Virus record (IMG/VR): IMGVR_UViG_3300031772_007968
Span: 1 to 55,946 of that record
Length of the DNA: 55,946 nt
Strand: one strand, 5' to 3'
Source: a virus
Shown here: positions 33,414 to 41,497 of the stretch, in pieces
Numbering within the stretch: the first letter of the stretch is position 1
How the letters are laid out: each line of letters opens with the position of its first letter
Program-made: the position numbers and the translations under genes
Notes under the pieces: model-generated
The model's input: the letters and a program-made list of their open reading frames with translations, nothing else
Database searches by the model: none
Told to the model about the DNA's origin: nothing

Positions 33414-36400
33414 ATGATCGAGAAATATGCCATATGCAGTTTTGTTGACATCGAGAGGATCGAGGGTGGATCCGCCGATCAGCTCATGAGCATGGTGAAG
33501 ACGGCCGCCAACAAGATCAGCATACACGAACACACTCCGTACAAGGATGTGATCGAGGCTGAAATCAAAAAGCATGCGACAGCTCTGTTTTTCAAGGCCA
33601 AGGCCATCGTCGCCGACGAGATGAACACCAACGGCGACTATTTCTCCAAGGAAGAGCTCAAGCGTGCCGCTCAGACGTTCGTCGGGGTTCCGTTCTATAC
33701 GAACCACAACAACAAGGACATCGAGCAGGCTCGCGGGAAGATAATCTTTTCCGAGTGGAACGAGAAGGACAACGCCATCTACGTCATCGCCTTCGTCGAC
33801 AGGGAAGCCTACCCCCACGTGTGCAGGGGCATCGAACAGGACTACATGACCGGCGTCAGCATGGGATGTTCGGTTGAATATTCCGTCTGCAGCATCTGCG
33901 GCCAAAAGGCCGAGAAGGTCGAGGAATACTGCTCCCACATCAAGAATCTCAAGGGCAGGAAGTTCTCCGGAACCGCCAAGGACGTGAGGACGGGGGTCGT
34001 CCGCCAGTTCAAGAACGCCCTCGTCTATGAGGACAACTACGGCGTCAGGTTCATCGAACTGAGCGGAGTCGGCGACCCAGCATGCAGGAGCTGCCACATC
34101 CAGGGCGTATTCGACAACCACGAAGCTCTTCTTCACAAGGCCGCATCCGTCGAGAACAACATCTACATGTATCGAGAGTCGTCCATGGCCAAGGAAGCGA
34201 GCCAGGAGGAGATCCAGCAGCTCCAACAGGCTCTTGCGACGCTTGAACAGATATCAATCGGCCTCATCAAGAACCGACAGAACGTCGAGGTGGAGTTCGC
34301 CAGCGACCTTGTGGCTATCCTTTCCGACCTCCAGAAGTTCACGGACGAACTGGTTGCGGCGGGATACGGACAACTTCAGGGCGCTCCAGCCGTTCCAGGA
34401 ACCGAACCCGTTCCTGGTATGGACTCTGGTGCGACAGCCCTCCCTCCCCCCGCCGCCGGGATGCCGAGTGTGGCTCCCGCAGTCGAATTTGGGTTGCCGT
34501 CTGCCACCCCAATGCCTGCCGTTGAGTCCGCTCCTGCCCCGGCTGCTGCCGTCGGAAGGGTTTCCGGAGCCCCAGGCAGGCCTTCCGTGAACAGGCCGAC
34601 CATGCCCACCCCTCCCGCCAAACCCATGGCTGCTGCGGCGGTCGTCAATTTGATGGCGAAAATAGCTGAAAAGGCCTCCGAAGTGTTTTCCCTTATTTCA
34701 CACTCGGATGCAGGAAAAACCGAAGAAATCAAGGAACAGGAGAGTTCAATGAAGGAAAACGAGAAAATTTCAGCGAATATCACTGAGCATAAGACCAGTT
34801 CAATCACAAACGGAGGATCCGCAATGTCTGATGTGAAAACCGCGGCAAGGACGGAAGCGCCGGAAGTTGTCAATGAGAAGCAGCTCGACACCGGCATCAA
34901 GTATCATCCGAGGACGGATTCGGCCCCGGATCAGGTGACCCAGGCGCAGCTCGAAGCGAAGCGCTCGGGCCAGGAACCCGAGGTTCTGAGCGAGAAGCAG
35001 CTTGATGCGAAGCGCACGGACGGGACTCCGACCGTCGTGACCCAGAAGCAGCTCGATCCCGCCCGCAAGGACGACGAGAAGGATCAGGTGACCCAGGCGC
35101 AGCTCGCGGTCCAGAGGACCGACAAGGAGCTGCAGTCCGTCACCGAGAAGCAGCTTGACGACAAGCCCGCCGACGTGTGGTCCAGGTCGGCCTTTGCGAG
35201 GAAGGCTGTGAAGACCGCCGCCGAGCATCTGGCCTCCGTGGTCAGCGTGCTGGCGAAGGTGGCTGTGAAATGCTCCGCGACTCCCGCCCAGATCAGGACG
35301 GCAGCCGGCGAAATGGTGTCCGGAACCAAGCAGAAGTCTGCCTTCCTCGACGCCATCACCTCGACCGACGCCAAGCCCGAGGCCACCGACACGCTCGACG
35401 TGGCGGCCAGGGCGAAGTATTGGGGCGGAAGGGGCATCACCATCGCATCGGCGACGGCGGCCGACATCATGGACACGGTCCGTTCCGGCCTGAAGTCCCT
35501 TGTCGCATCCGATGAGAAGATCCACCCTGAGACGGTGGCGGACGTTCTCGAAGTCGTCGCCGAAGAGGCGGACAGCGAGAAGGAAATTTCTGCGGCGGTT
35601 GACGCCATGATGGATGCCAAGCAGGCGGACTCCAAGCCAGCCGCATCCGCGAAGGACGACATCCGCAAGGCCCTGAAGACCGACAAGTCCCCGGCGGCGA
35701 AGCCGGAGGCCGTCCAGGCACGGGCTGACGAGCGGAAGAAGATCCTCGCGGCGGTTAGCAAGCCGACCCACAAGATCGAAGCCTCGATGAGCGAAATCGG
35801 AATCACAAGGGAGATGCTCAAGTCCGACGAGAAGGCGGCTCGGAAGCTCATCGTCGGTTTCGCGAAGGGCGCGATGGCCGGACAGAACAAGAAGGTCGCC
35901 GCAGTCACCAACGTGACGATTGACGGCGACGTCATCCAGATCGCGGTCTCGACGGACGAGAGTGCGGCCGAGGTGGAGGTCCCTTTGGCGGGTGAGGGCA
36001 TAGGCCCCGAAGCCGCCCCGAAGGAAGGCGACGTGACGGGCGAGAACCTTGACGCCCTTACGATGCCGCCCCCGGCGGCAGCCGCCCCTGCCCCTGCGGC
36101 CCCCGGACTCGGACTGCCTCCCGCTGAGGCTCCGCTGCCCGTTGCCGGTGCGAAGGTTGAATTGAAGAAGGAAGCCCAGGTCGGCGGAGGCCAGCCCGGA
36201 ACGGCTTCGAACATGCCTTCGGTAGGCGGACCTGGCGATGCAGGAACAGCGGTTCCAGAGCCGCCCCCCGCGATGGACGCCGGACTTGAGTCCTTCACGA
36301 AGGACGAGGCCAAGGGCGAGCTGCCCGAAGCCGGCGAACAGATGATGCCCGGAGCGATCTGCCCGTTCTGCCGCTCGACCGACACGACTGTCGGCCAGGA

Positions 36401-38504
36401 AGGCAGGGAGGCCGGCGTGTTCGAGTGCAACAACTGCGGAGCGGTGTACAGCTACGAGGTTTCCGTCACGGTCCTTAACCCCGAGAACGTCTCGTTCGAG
36501 GAGGAAGGCAAGAAGGGCCCCGAGGGCGAGGGCGAAGTCGAAGAACCCAAGCTCCCCGAAATGCCGGTTGCGGCGGTGGCGAAGCTCGACAAGGTCATGC
36601 TTGAGAAGATCGCCAGCAACGAGAAGAAGTTCGGCCACGTCTGTCCCGCATGCGGGACGGCCGACTGCAAGCCGATCGAACAGGCCGCCGGAAGCACGCG
36701 GTATATCTGCCCGAAGTGCGAAACCGAGGTCAAGAAGGACATCGTCGTCAACAAGGACGACCCCTCCGACACCTATATGAGGATCGCATGGGTCCTGAAG
36801 CCCTCCAAGGTCTCCAAGGTCGGATGCGGCGGATGCAAGAAGGCCGCCAACGAGTTCTCGGCCAGGGTGAAGGTCGCCAAGATGATCCACACGGCCGGAG
36901 TCAACTCGGCGAAGCCCGAGACGGCCTTCCCGATGGCCAACTGCGTCGAGAGGATCGCCAAGAAGTACGGCTCGAACGCCGTCGCGACATTCGGCCCCTG
37001 CAAGGGCAAGCCGCTGACGAAGTGTGTCTGCGACCAGCTTGAGGCGTTCGGCCTCAGGAAGGTGCGGCACCTCGAGAAGCTGGCGTCGGTGTACGCCCAG
37101 CCCGATCCGATGGAGCAGTGCATGAAGGACCACGTGGGCAAGAAGTACACGCAGGCCCAGGCGGAGACGATCTGCAACGCCCTGAAGAAGAAGTACGCCA
37201 CCGAGGCCGACGATAACGGCTTCATCATGGCCTTCGGGGAGTCGAAGGAATTCTCAATCGATGAGTTGAGAATCATGAAAGAAAGGTATGACGCAATGAC
37301 AAAGCAAGCACAGACCGCGGCTCCGGTTGACCTCGACGAGGACATCGGCGCCCCCATGGCTCCCGAGGCACCTGCCGAGGAGTTCGTCACGATCGAGCTG
37401 CCCGCGGATGTCGCCGCCGACGTCCAGGCTCAGCTGACCACGCAGACCGAACAGGCCGCCCCCGAGGCTCCCGCAGGGATCCCCGAGACGCCAGTCGCGG
37501 TCGCGGCCGGATCGGACAAGGCCGTGAAGACGGCCGCCAAGCCCGTCAAGGTTGAGAACATCGAGGGCGAGGTCGAGGCCAAGATCCCGCGCGGCAAGGC
37601 CACGCTGGGCAAGGAAGGCCCCGCCAACATCGACGTCAAGGAAAACAAGCCCAACATCCCCGAAGGCGGAACGAAGGCCAGGATGGGCGGCGAGAGCGAG
37701 AAGAACATCGATGTGAAGGCCGAGCTGCCTGACCTCCCGATCGACAGCTCCCTGATCGGCGGCGAGAAGGAGACCCAGAAGGGCATGCCTGCGGTCAGCG
37801 ACAAGATCAAGGGCACCGTCATCGCCGAGAAGGGCAAGGAACTGACCAAGGAAGCCACCAAGCCCGTCAAGGTCGAGAAGATCGAGGGCGAGGTCGAGGC
37901 TGGCATCCCCCGCGGGAAGGCCACCCTTGGCAAGGAAGGCCCCGACAACGTCGACGTGAAGGAGAACAAGCCCAACATCCCGAGGTCGCCCGAAGGAGCC
38001 CGCATGGGCAACGAGGGGCCCGAGAACATCGATGTGAAGGCAGACCTGCCTGACCTCCCGATCGACAGCGCCACGATGGGCGACGAGGCCAATGTCCAGA
38101 AGGGCATGCCTCCTATCAGTGACAAGATCAAGGGAACGGTCATCGCCGAGAAGCACCAGAAGCATATGGACAAGATCTCGATCGCAAGGTACAAGAAGGC
38201 CTGCCAGGTCGTGTCCAAGCTGGTGGCGCTCGGCAAGGTCGCCGAGTCCGATCACGAGGCCGTCATTGACGACCTGTCGAAGCTCGAGCTCGAAAGGATC
38301 GAGGCGTTCGCCGAGAGGATGTTCCGCTCCGCGTCAGCCCAGCCCCAGAAGCAGTCTGGACCGGTTCTGAGCACCCCGATCGTCCAAGAGGCGTCGTCCT
38401 ACGCGCCCGCGCAGCCGAAGTCCCTGAAGGACCAGCTCGCCGAGGCGTTCACCGTCGGAAGCGACAAGCTGAACGAAGCCATCAGGGAGGACGAGGAGAA
38501 GTAG
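33414..38504 (+). CDS. Prohead protease-scaffold fusion
   Basis: 1696 residues; GGAGG before the ATG. Residues 1-235 read as a prohead protease: ADEMNTNGDYFSKEEL, VPFYTNHNN with His98, an IIFSEW strand, and TGVSMGCS with Ser149. An inserted cysteine cluster (C159, C162, C173, H175; C224, C227) may bind zinc. Pro/Ala linkers (310-420) lead to VTQAQL/VTEKQLDAKR repeats (about 500-590), then long acidic helices. Two zinc ribbons follow (CPFC...CNNC near 985-1010; CPAC...CPKC near 1080-1110). After them come a 107-residue tandem repeat and a C-terminal coiled coil. The protease would cut scaffold and head proteins after procapsid assembly. Confidence 0.8.
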   Translation: MIEKYAICSFVDIERIEGGSADQLMSMVKTAANKISIHEHTPYKDVIEAEIKKHATALFFKAKAIVADEMNTNGDYFSKEELKRAAQTFVGVPFYTNHNNKDIEQARGKIIFSEWNEKDNAIYVIAFVDREAYPHVCRGIEQDYMTGVSMGCSVEYSVCSICGQKAEKVEEYCSHIKNLKGRKFSGTAKDVRTGVVRQFKNALVYEDNYGVRFIELSGVGDPACRSCHIQGVFDNHEALLHKAASVENNIYMYRESSMAKEASQEEIQQLQQALATLEQISIGLIKNRQNVEVEFASDLVAILSDLQKFTDELVAAGYGQLQGAPAVPGTEPVPGMDSGATALPPPAAGMPSVAPAVEFGLPSATPMPAVESAPAPAAAVGRVSGAPGRPSVNRPTMPTPPAKPMAAAAVVNLMAKIAEKASEVFSLISHSDAGKTEEIKEQESSMKENEKISANITEHKTSSITNGGSAMSDVKTAARTEAPEVVNEKQLDTGIKYHPRTDSAPDQVTQAQLEAKRSGQEPEVLSEKQLDAKRTDGTPTVVTQKQLDPARKDDEKDQVTQAQLAVQRTDKELQSVTEKQLDDKPADVWSRSAFARKAVKTAAEHLASVVSVLAKVAVKCSATPAQIRTAAGEMVSGTKQKSAFLDAITSTDAKPEATDTLDVAARAKYWGGRGITIASATAADIMDTVRSGLKSLVASDEKIHPETVADVLEVVAEEADSEKEISAAVDAMMDAKQADSKPAASAKDDIRKALKTDKSPAAKPEAVQARADERKKILAAVSKPTHKIEASMSEIGITREMLKSDEKAARKLIVGFAKGAMAGQNKKVAAVTNVTIDGDVIQIAVSTDESAAEVEVPLAGEGIGPEAAPKEGDVTGENLDALTMPPPAAAAPAPAAPGLGLPPAEAPLPVAGAKVELKKEAQVGGGQPGTASNMPSVGGPGDAGTAVPEPPPAMDAGLESFTKDEAKGELPEAGEQMMPGAICPFCRSTDTTVGQEGREAGVFECNNCGAVYSYEVSVTVLNPENVSFEEEGKKGPEGEGEVEEPKLPEMPVAAVAKLDKVMLEKIASNEKKFGHVCPACGTADCKPIEQAAGSTRYICPKCETEVKKDIVVNKDDPSDTYMRIAWVLKPSKVSKVGCGGCKKAANEFSARVKVAKMIHTAGVNSAKPETAFPMANCVERIAKKYGSNAVATFGPCKGKPLTKCVCDQLEAFGLRKVRHLEKLASVYAQPDPMEQCMKDHVGKKYTQAQAETICNALKKKYATEADDNGFIMAFGESKEFSIDELRIMKERYDAMTKQAQTAAPVDLDEDIGAPMAPEAPAEEFVTIELPADVAADVQAQLTTQTEQAAPEAPAGIPETPVAVAAGSDKAVKTAAKPVKVENIEGEVEAKIPRGKATLGKEGPANIDVKENKPNIPEGGTKARMGGESEKNIDVKAELPDLPIDSSLIGGEKETQKGMPAVSDKIKGTVIAEKGKELTKEATKPVKVEKIEGEVEAGIPRGKATLGKEGPDNVDVKENKPNIPRSPEGARMGNEGPENIDVKADLPDLPIDSATMGDEANVQKGMPPISDKIKGTVIAEKHQKHMDKISIARYKKACQVVSKLVALGKVAESDHEAVIDDLSKLELERIEAFAERMFRSASAQPQKQSGPVLSTPIVQEASSYAPAQPKSLKDQLAEAFTVGSDKLNEAIREDEEK
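34824..38504 (+). CDS. Possible nested in-frame start producing free scaffold
   Basis: Inside the protease-scaffold gene, in frame, GGAGG lies 7 nt before ATG 34824, and AGGAG lies 6 nt before a second in-frame ATG at 34749. Both come right after the Pro/Ala linker that ends the protease part. Starting here would give a 1226-residue scaffold without protease, as in the lambda C/Nu3 arrangement. The sites are visible; their use is inferred. Confidence 0.5.
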   Translation: MSDVKTAARTEAPEVVNEKQLDTGIKYHPRTDSAPDQVTQAQLEAKRSGQEPEVLSEKQLDAKRTDGTPTVVTQKQLDPARKDDEKDQVTQAQLAVQRTDKELQSVTEKQLDDKPADVWSRSAFARKAVKTAAEHLASVVSVLAKVAVKCSATPAQIRTAAGEMVSGTKQKSAFLDAITSTDAKPEATDTLDVAARAKYWGGRGITIASATAADIMDTVRSGLKSLVASDEKIHPETVADVLEVVAEEADSEKEISAAVDAMMDAKQADSKPAASAKDDIRKALKTDKSPAAKPEAVQARADERKKILAAVSKPTHKIEASMSEIGITREMLKSDEKAARKLIVGFAKGAMAGQNKKVAAVTNVTIDGDVIQIAVSTDESAAEVEVPLAGEGIGPEAAPKEGDVTGENLDALTMPPPAAAAPAPAAPGLGLPPAEAPLPVAGAKVELKKEAQVGGGQPGTASNMPSVGGPGDAGTAVPEPPPAMDAGLESFTKDEAKGELPEAGEQMMPGAICPFCRSTDTTVGQEGREAGVFECNNCGAVYSYEVSVTVLNPENVSFEEEGKKGPEGEGEVEEPKLPEMPVAAVAKLDKVMLEKIASNEKKFGHVCPACGTADCKPIEQAAGSTRYICPKCETEVKKDIVVNKDDPSDTYMRIAWVLKPSKVSKVGCGGCKKAANEFSARVKVAKMIHTAGVNSAKPETAFPMANCVERIAKKYGSNAVATFGPCKGKPLTKCVCDQLEAFGLRKVRHLEKLASVYAQPDPMEQCMKDHVGKKYTQAQAETICNALKKKYATEADDNGFIMAFGESKEFSIDELRIMKERYDAMTKQAQTAAPVDLDEDIGAPMAPEAPAEEFVTIELPADVAADVQAQLTTQTEQAAPEAPAGIPETPVAVAAGSDKAVKTAAKPVKVENIEGEVEAKIPRGKATLGKEGPANIDVKENKPNIPEGGTKARMGGESEKNIDVKAELPDLPIDSSLIGGEKETQKGMPAVSDKIKGTVIAEKGKELTKEATKPVKVEKIEGEVEAGIPRGKATLGKEGPDNVDVKENKPNIPRSPEGARMGNEGPENIDVKADLPDLPIDSATMGDEANVQKGMPPISDKIKGTVIAEKHQKHMDKISIARYKKACQVVSKLVALGKVAESDHEAVIDDLSKLELERIEAFAERMFRSASAQPQKQSGPVLSTPIVQEASSYAPAQPKSLKDQLAEAFTVGSDKLNEAIREDEEK
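37539..38160 (+). repeat. Tandem 321-bp (107-codon) coding repeat in the scaffold
   Basis: The first copy starts at KPVKVENIEGEVEA (37539) and the second at KPVKVEKIEGEVEA (37860). Both contain IPRGKATLGKEGP, DVKENKPNIP, LPDLPIDS and SDKIKGTVIAEK. The exact 321-bp offset and high identity show a recent duplication. Confidence 0.9.
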
Positions 38505-38532
38505 CAGCAACTTGGCACAAGCCAACGGTTTG

Positions 38533-38567
38533 GAAGCCCCGCGGGAAGCCGCGGGGCTTCTTTTTTT
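38533..38567 (+). terminator. Rho-independent terminator after protease-scaffold
   Basis: GAAGCCCCGCG and its perfect complement around a 6-nt loop, followed by seven T. Confidence 0.95.
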
Positions 38568-38811
38568 AACCCCCGAACAGAATCGCATCACTTTTTCGAC
38601 ACAAAAGGAAGGAATCCGGACCGGTTTCGGAGAATAGGTAGGTTGTGAAGCCGCCTGTGGCGGCAGACCGAACGACGCGAAGTATCACCGACGGGGAACT
38701 AGGATGGCTCAAGGGACGGCTCAAACGACATTCGAACACTACGGCTGAATGCGGACGCTGGCGGATCCCGAAGCGGTTTTGAGCGAACGAACGAACAACA
38801 AGGAGAAAATC
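38568..38811 (+). other. Non-coding leader before the decoration and capsid genes
   Basis: About 244 bp with no convincing gene. It begins AACCCCCG, like the hairpin leaders at 10348 and 13710, and contains GCCGCC/GGCGGC inverted repeats near 38651-38667. A 14-codon frame from ATG 38704 is too short to support. AAGGAG at 38800 serves ATG 38812. No clear -10 box was seen, although a terminator just upstream implies a promoter here. Confidence 0.5.
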
Positions 38812-39381
38812 ATGGCCTTAGTAGAGAAATATCATGTGGTGGCCGCCATGTACCCCGTCGACAACACGACGTCGGTAAGTGGTGGATCAGCACCGGCCGA
38901 CATCAAGGAAGGCCAGTGGGTCTTCCTGGGAACCGGCGTGCTGGGCGTGCGCAGGGTTGACGCGACGGCAGGGGCGGTTACGAAGGTTCTCGGAGTCGCC
39001 GGCGACACCAAGAGCTCGACAGCCTCCTCCATGCCTGGCGTCAAGACCGGCTGGCAGAACAGGGTGTCGGATGGCTTCAACGAGACGAAGGCCTCGGCGA
39101 AGATCACCGTGTACTACGGCGGCGGCGAGTTCGCCACCGACCAGTTCACGAATGCCGGAACGGCCCTGAACGCGGCCGCGGTCGGCAGCTACCTGAAGGT
39201 TAACACCGACGGGGTGCTGGCTTTCGACCACGCGACTGTCAAGTCGACTTCGACTGTCGCTATGCTGACCAGGGCTGCCGGGGTTTACCCCTCGGGAGTG
39301 CCCGGAACGGACATCAACGGAGACATGGCCCTCGGTGGGGACAACGCGAACACGTACATCGAATTCAAGATGCTGATCTAA
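38812..39381 (+). CDS. Probable capsid decoration or head-fibre protein
   Basis: 189 residues; AAGGAG 6 nt before ATG 38812. It is beta-rich and small-residue-rich (YPVDNTTSVSGG, KEGQWVFLG, ITVYYGGGEFATDQF, GSYLKVNTDGVLAF), with no Cys. The KEGQWV and LKVNTDGVL patterns are common in small proteins encoded right before major capsid genes, which decorate the shell. Position between scaffold and capsid protein supports this. No specific family is certain. Confidence 0.65.
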   Translation: MALVEKYHVVAAMYPVDNTTSVSGGSAPADIKEGQWVFLGTGVLGVRRVDATAGAVTKVLGVAGDTKSSTASSMPGVKTGWQNRVSDGFNETKASAKITVYYGGGEFATDQFTNAGTALNAAAVGSYLKVNTDGVLAFDHATVKSTSTVAMLTRAAGVYPSGVPGTDINGDMALGGDNANTYIEFKMLI

Positions 39382-39452
39382 GCATCCAGAGTCCGGTGTG
39401 GAACAGAGTTTGAGCTAACCAGAACAAGGTCACTCAAGCAAGGAGAACGCAA

Positions 39453-40322
39453 ATGTTGGACAAGAAAGCAGTCAATGAAAAGCGGGCAGAGCTCATCGCT
39501 CAGGCGATGGACACTCCCGAAGGTCGTGTCGCGCTCGCACAGGCGATGGTGGAACCGATCCGCAGGGCCCTGGAATACCAGGCGGTCGGCCGCAAGCTTC
39601 TGTTGGTGGACGAGCTGCCGCAAGGCGCCTATGCCCGCTATGAGAAGGACGTCCGCGCTACGGCGTGGGTCGTCTCCCGCAGGGGATCGGTGCCCGACAA
39701 TATCGTCGAAGGCGAGGAAATCCTCGTCCCGACATTCGAGATCGCGGTCAATCCGACCGTCCGTATCTCGGAAGTGAAGGCCCGCCGGTTCTACATCGTG
39801 GACCGCGCCCAGATCAAGGCCAAGGAAGCCATCCAGAAGGAAGAGGACAGCAACATTTTCGCAGCGATCAACACGGCCGTCGCGGCCGTCGCGGCGAACC
39901 TGATCGTGTCCACTGGCGGCGCCCTGAGCATCCAGGCCCTCAACCAGGCCTTCGCCGCGGTCGAGAGCCACGACCTGACAGTCGGCAAAGTCGTTTGCCA
40001 CGCCCTCCGCTATGCGGACATCAGGGCTTGGGGACAGACTGTGTTCGACCAGGCAACGATGAAGGAAGTCCTGACGACCGGACTGTTTGGTCACATCTTC
40101 ACGGCTGACATCCATGTCAGCTCGAGGGTGCCGACCACGTACGTGTTCGTCATGGCCCCCGCCGAGTACGTCGGAGCGTTCCCGGTACGCCAGGACATCA
40201 CGGTCCTGCCCGCGGATGACCCCAAAAAGCTGCGGCTGGGTTGGGTTGTGTACGAGGAGGTGGGCGTCGTGATCGTCAACGACTACGCCATCGCCAGAGT
40301 CGAAGTCAGCGTCGGTTCCTAA
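39453..40322 (+). CDS. Major capsid protein (HK97 fold)
   Basis: 289 residues; AAGGAG 7 nt before ATG. The order scaffold, decoration, capsid, then strong terminator fits the major capsid gene. HK97-like features include an N-terminal helix, AVGRKLLLVDELPQGAYARY, EGEEILVPTFEIAVNP, and a C-terminal domain with FPVRQDITVLPADDPKKLRLG cited in part and EEVGVVIVNDYAIARV. The short length implies a compact subunit. A LAGLIDADG gene follows directly downstream. Confidence 0.85.
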   Translation: MLDKKAVNEKRAELIAQAMDTPEGRVALAQAMVEPIRRALEYQAVGRKLLLVDELPQGAYARYEKDVRATAWVVSRRGSVPDNIVEGEEILVPTFEIAVNPTVRISEVKARRFYIVDRAQIKAKEAIQKEEDSNIFAAINTAVAAVAANLIVSTGGALSIQALNQAFAAVESHDLTVGKVVCHALRYADIRAWGQTVFDQATMKEVLTTGLFGHIFTADIHVSSRVPTTYVFVMAPAEYVGAFPVRQDITVLPADDPKKLRLGWVVYEEVGVVIVNDYAIARVEVSVGS

Positions 40323-40348
40323 TCCGCCGTTGTTCGATTGAAAATAAA

Positions 40349-40386
40349 AAGAACCTCCGGCAGAAATGCTGGGGGTTCTTTTTTTT
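40349..40386 (+). terminator. Rho-independent terminator after the capsid gene
   Basis: AAGAACCTCC pairs with GGGGGTTCTT around a 12-nt loop, followed by a run of T. Confidence 0.9.
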
Positions 40387-40392
40387 AATCTA

Positions 40393-40422
40393 TTGACAAT
40401 AAAAAAGAAGGTTAGTTATATT
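40393..40422 (+). promoter_or_regulatory. Sigma70-type promoter of the LAGLIDADG gene
   Basis: TTGACA at 40393-40398 and TATATT at 40417-40422, with 18-bp spacing, in AT-rich DNA. AAGGAG follows before ATG 40457. Unlike the other promoters here it has a full -35, so it probably came with the element. Confidence 0.75.
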
Positions 40423-40456
40423 ATGGTGTAGAATTAATAAATCAAGGAGATTGTTT

Positions 40457-41437
40457 ATGCCTCCGCCACGGAAAAAAATTGACGAACACAAACTGTATGA
40501 ACAATATGTCATACAACAAAAGTCAACGACTGAAATCGCTAAGGATAGCGAATCGTTATTGGGAATTAAAGTAAGTTCTGCTTTGGTGTATTGGTCTTTG
40601 GTTCGTTACAACATACCCATACGCAACAAATCACAAAGCATTTCTATGGCGAGGTGCACACTAGATCGAAATGAGACCTATATTGATGAAGCCACCATTG
40701 AATGGATTGATGGATTTTTACTTGGCGACGGATCCATTGGTTTTCGAAAGAATGACTTTATGAATGCTAGGTTTTCTATGGGATCTGTAGAAAGGGGGTG
40801 GACTATCTATGCGGTTTCCGGTCTTAAAAAATATCAGCTTTCTAAACCAAAACAATCTGGGGAAGTCTGTACCAGAAGACCCAACCGATCTTGGTTAAGC
40901 TACAGTTTGACTCATCCTGATATTGTCCAGCAAGCAAAACGCTGGTATCCTAATGGCAAAAAAGTAGTTCCTGATGATGTCAGAATCACCCCGACAAGCC
41001 TTTTGCTTTGGTATCTTGGGGACGGCAGCTTCTGTTATGATCCTGAACACAATATCCCACACTTGAGACTTGCAACTTGTGCATTTTCTCCAACCGATAT
41101 AGAGAATATTCTTATCCCCAAATTGGCCGCCTTGGGGTTGGTCTGCTCAAGGGAAAAAAGTAAGAACGACATCGGTATCCTATCGGAGTCAATCGGCCGC
41201 TTTTTCGAGATCGTCGGGCCGAAGTCCCCGATCCCGTGCTACAGCCACAAGTTCAGCATACCCGAGTGGCTCTCCCAGATCCACCTGTGCCAGATCGTGA
41301 AAAACGACAGGGAGAAATGGCGTGCCATCTATTACATCAAGAACGGCCAAGTCGAGTGCTCCAAGAGCCCCGGCGGCCACTTCCTGCTGTTCACCAAGGA
41401 TCAGGCCGACGCCCTGTGCAGGAAACTTGGCAGGTGA
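40457..41437 (+). CDS. Free-standing LAGLIDADG homing endonuclease
   Basis: 326 residues from ATG 40457 (AAGGAG 8 nt upstream). An N-terminal helix-turn-helix-like part (STTEIAKDSESLLGI) precedes two LAGLIDADG-type helices, WIDGFLLGDGSIGF and LLLWYLGDGSF, followed by the typical GRFFEIVGPKSPIPCYSHKF end. It cuts a specific DNA site, presumably in this capsid region of related phages lacking it. Base composition changes inside the gene: the first ~720 bp are AT-rich with foreign codon use, and from about 41175 to the stop it is GC-rich like the phage. The gene is therefore mosaic. Confidence 0.85.
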   Translation: MPPPRKKIDEHKLYEQYVIQQKSTTEIAKDSESLLGIKVSSALVYWSLVRYNIPIRNKSQSISMARCTLDRNETYIDEATIEWIDGFLLGDGSIGFRKNDFMNARFSMGSVERGWTIYAVSGLKKYQLSKPKQSGEVCTRRPNRSWLSYSLTHPDIVQQAKRWYPNGKKVVPDDVRITPTSLLLWYLGDGSFCYDPEHNIPHLRLATCAFSPTDIENILIPKLAALGLVCSREKSKNDIGILSESIGRFFEIVGPKSPIPCYSHKFSIPEWLSQIHLCQIVKNDREKWRAIYYIKNGQVECSKSPGGHFLLFTKDQADALCRKLGR

Positions 41438-41497
41438 CCGCAAAAGGGTTCGGCCGCCCCGTTTGGGAATAAATAGGGAGCTTGGAGGCCGGACACC

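Noticed and set aside
34800-37133. A 777-codon minus-strand frame opposite the scaffold, with others of 449 and 333 codons
   Set aside because: Low-complexity Leu/Gly/Arg products with no ribosome site, mirroring GC-rich plus-strand codons. The plus frame has recognisable protease, ribbon and repeat domains.
38704-38748. 14-codon frame (MAQGTAQTTFEHYG) in the leader before the decoration gene
   Set aside because: Too short, with no clear Shine-Dalgarno and no evidence of conservation.
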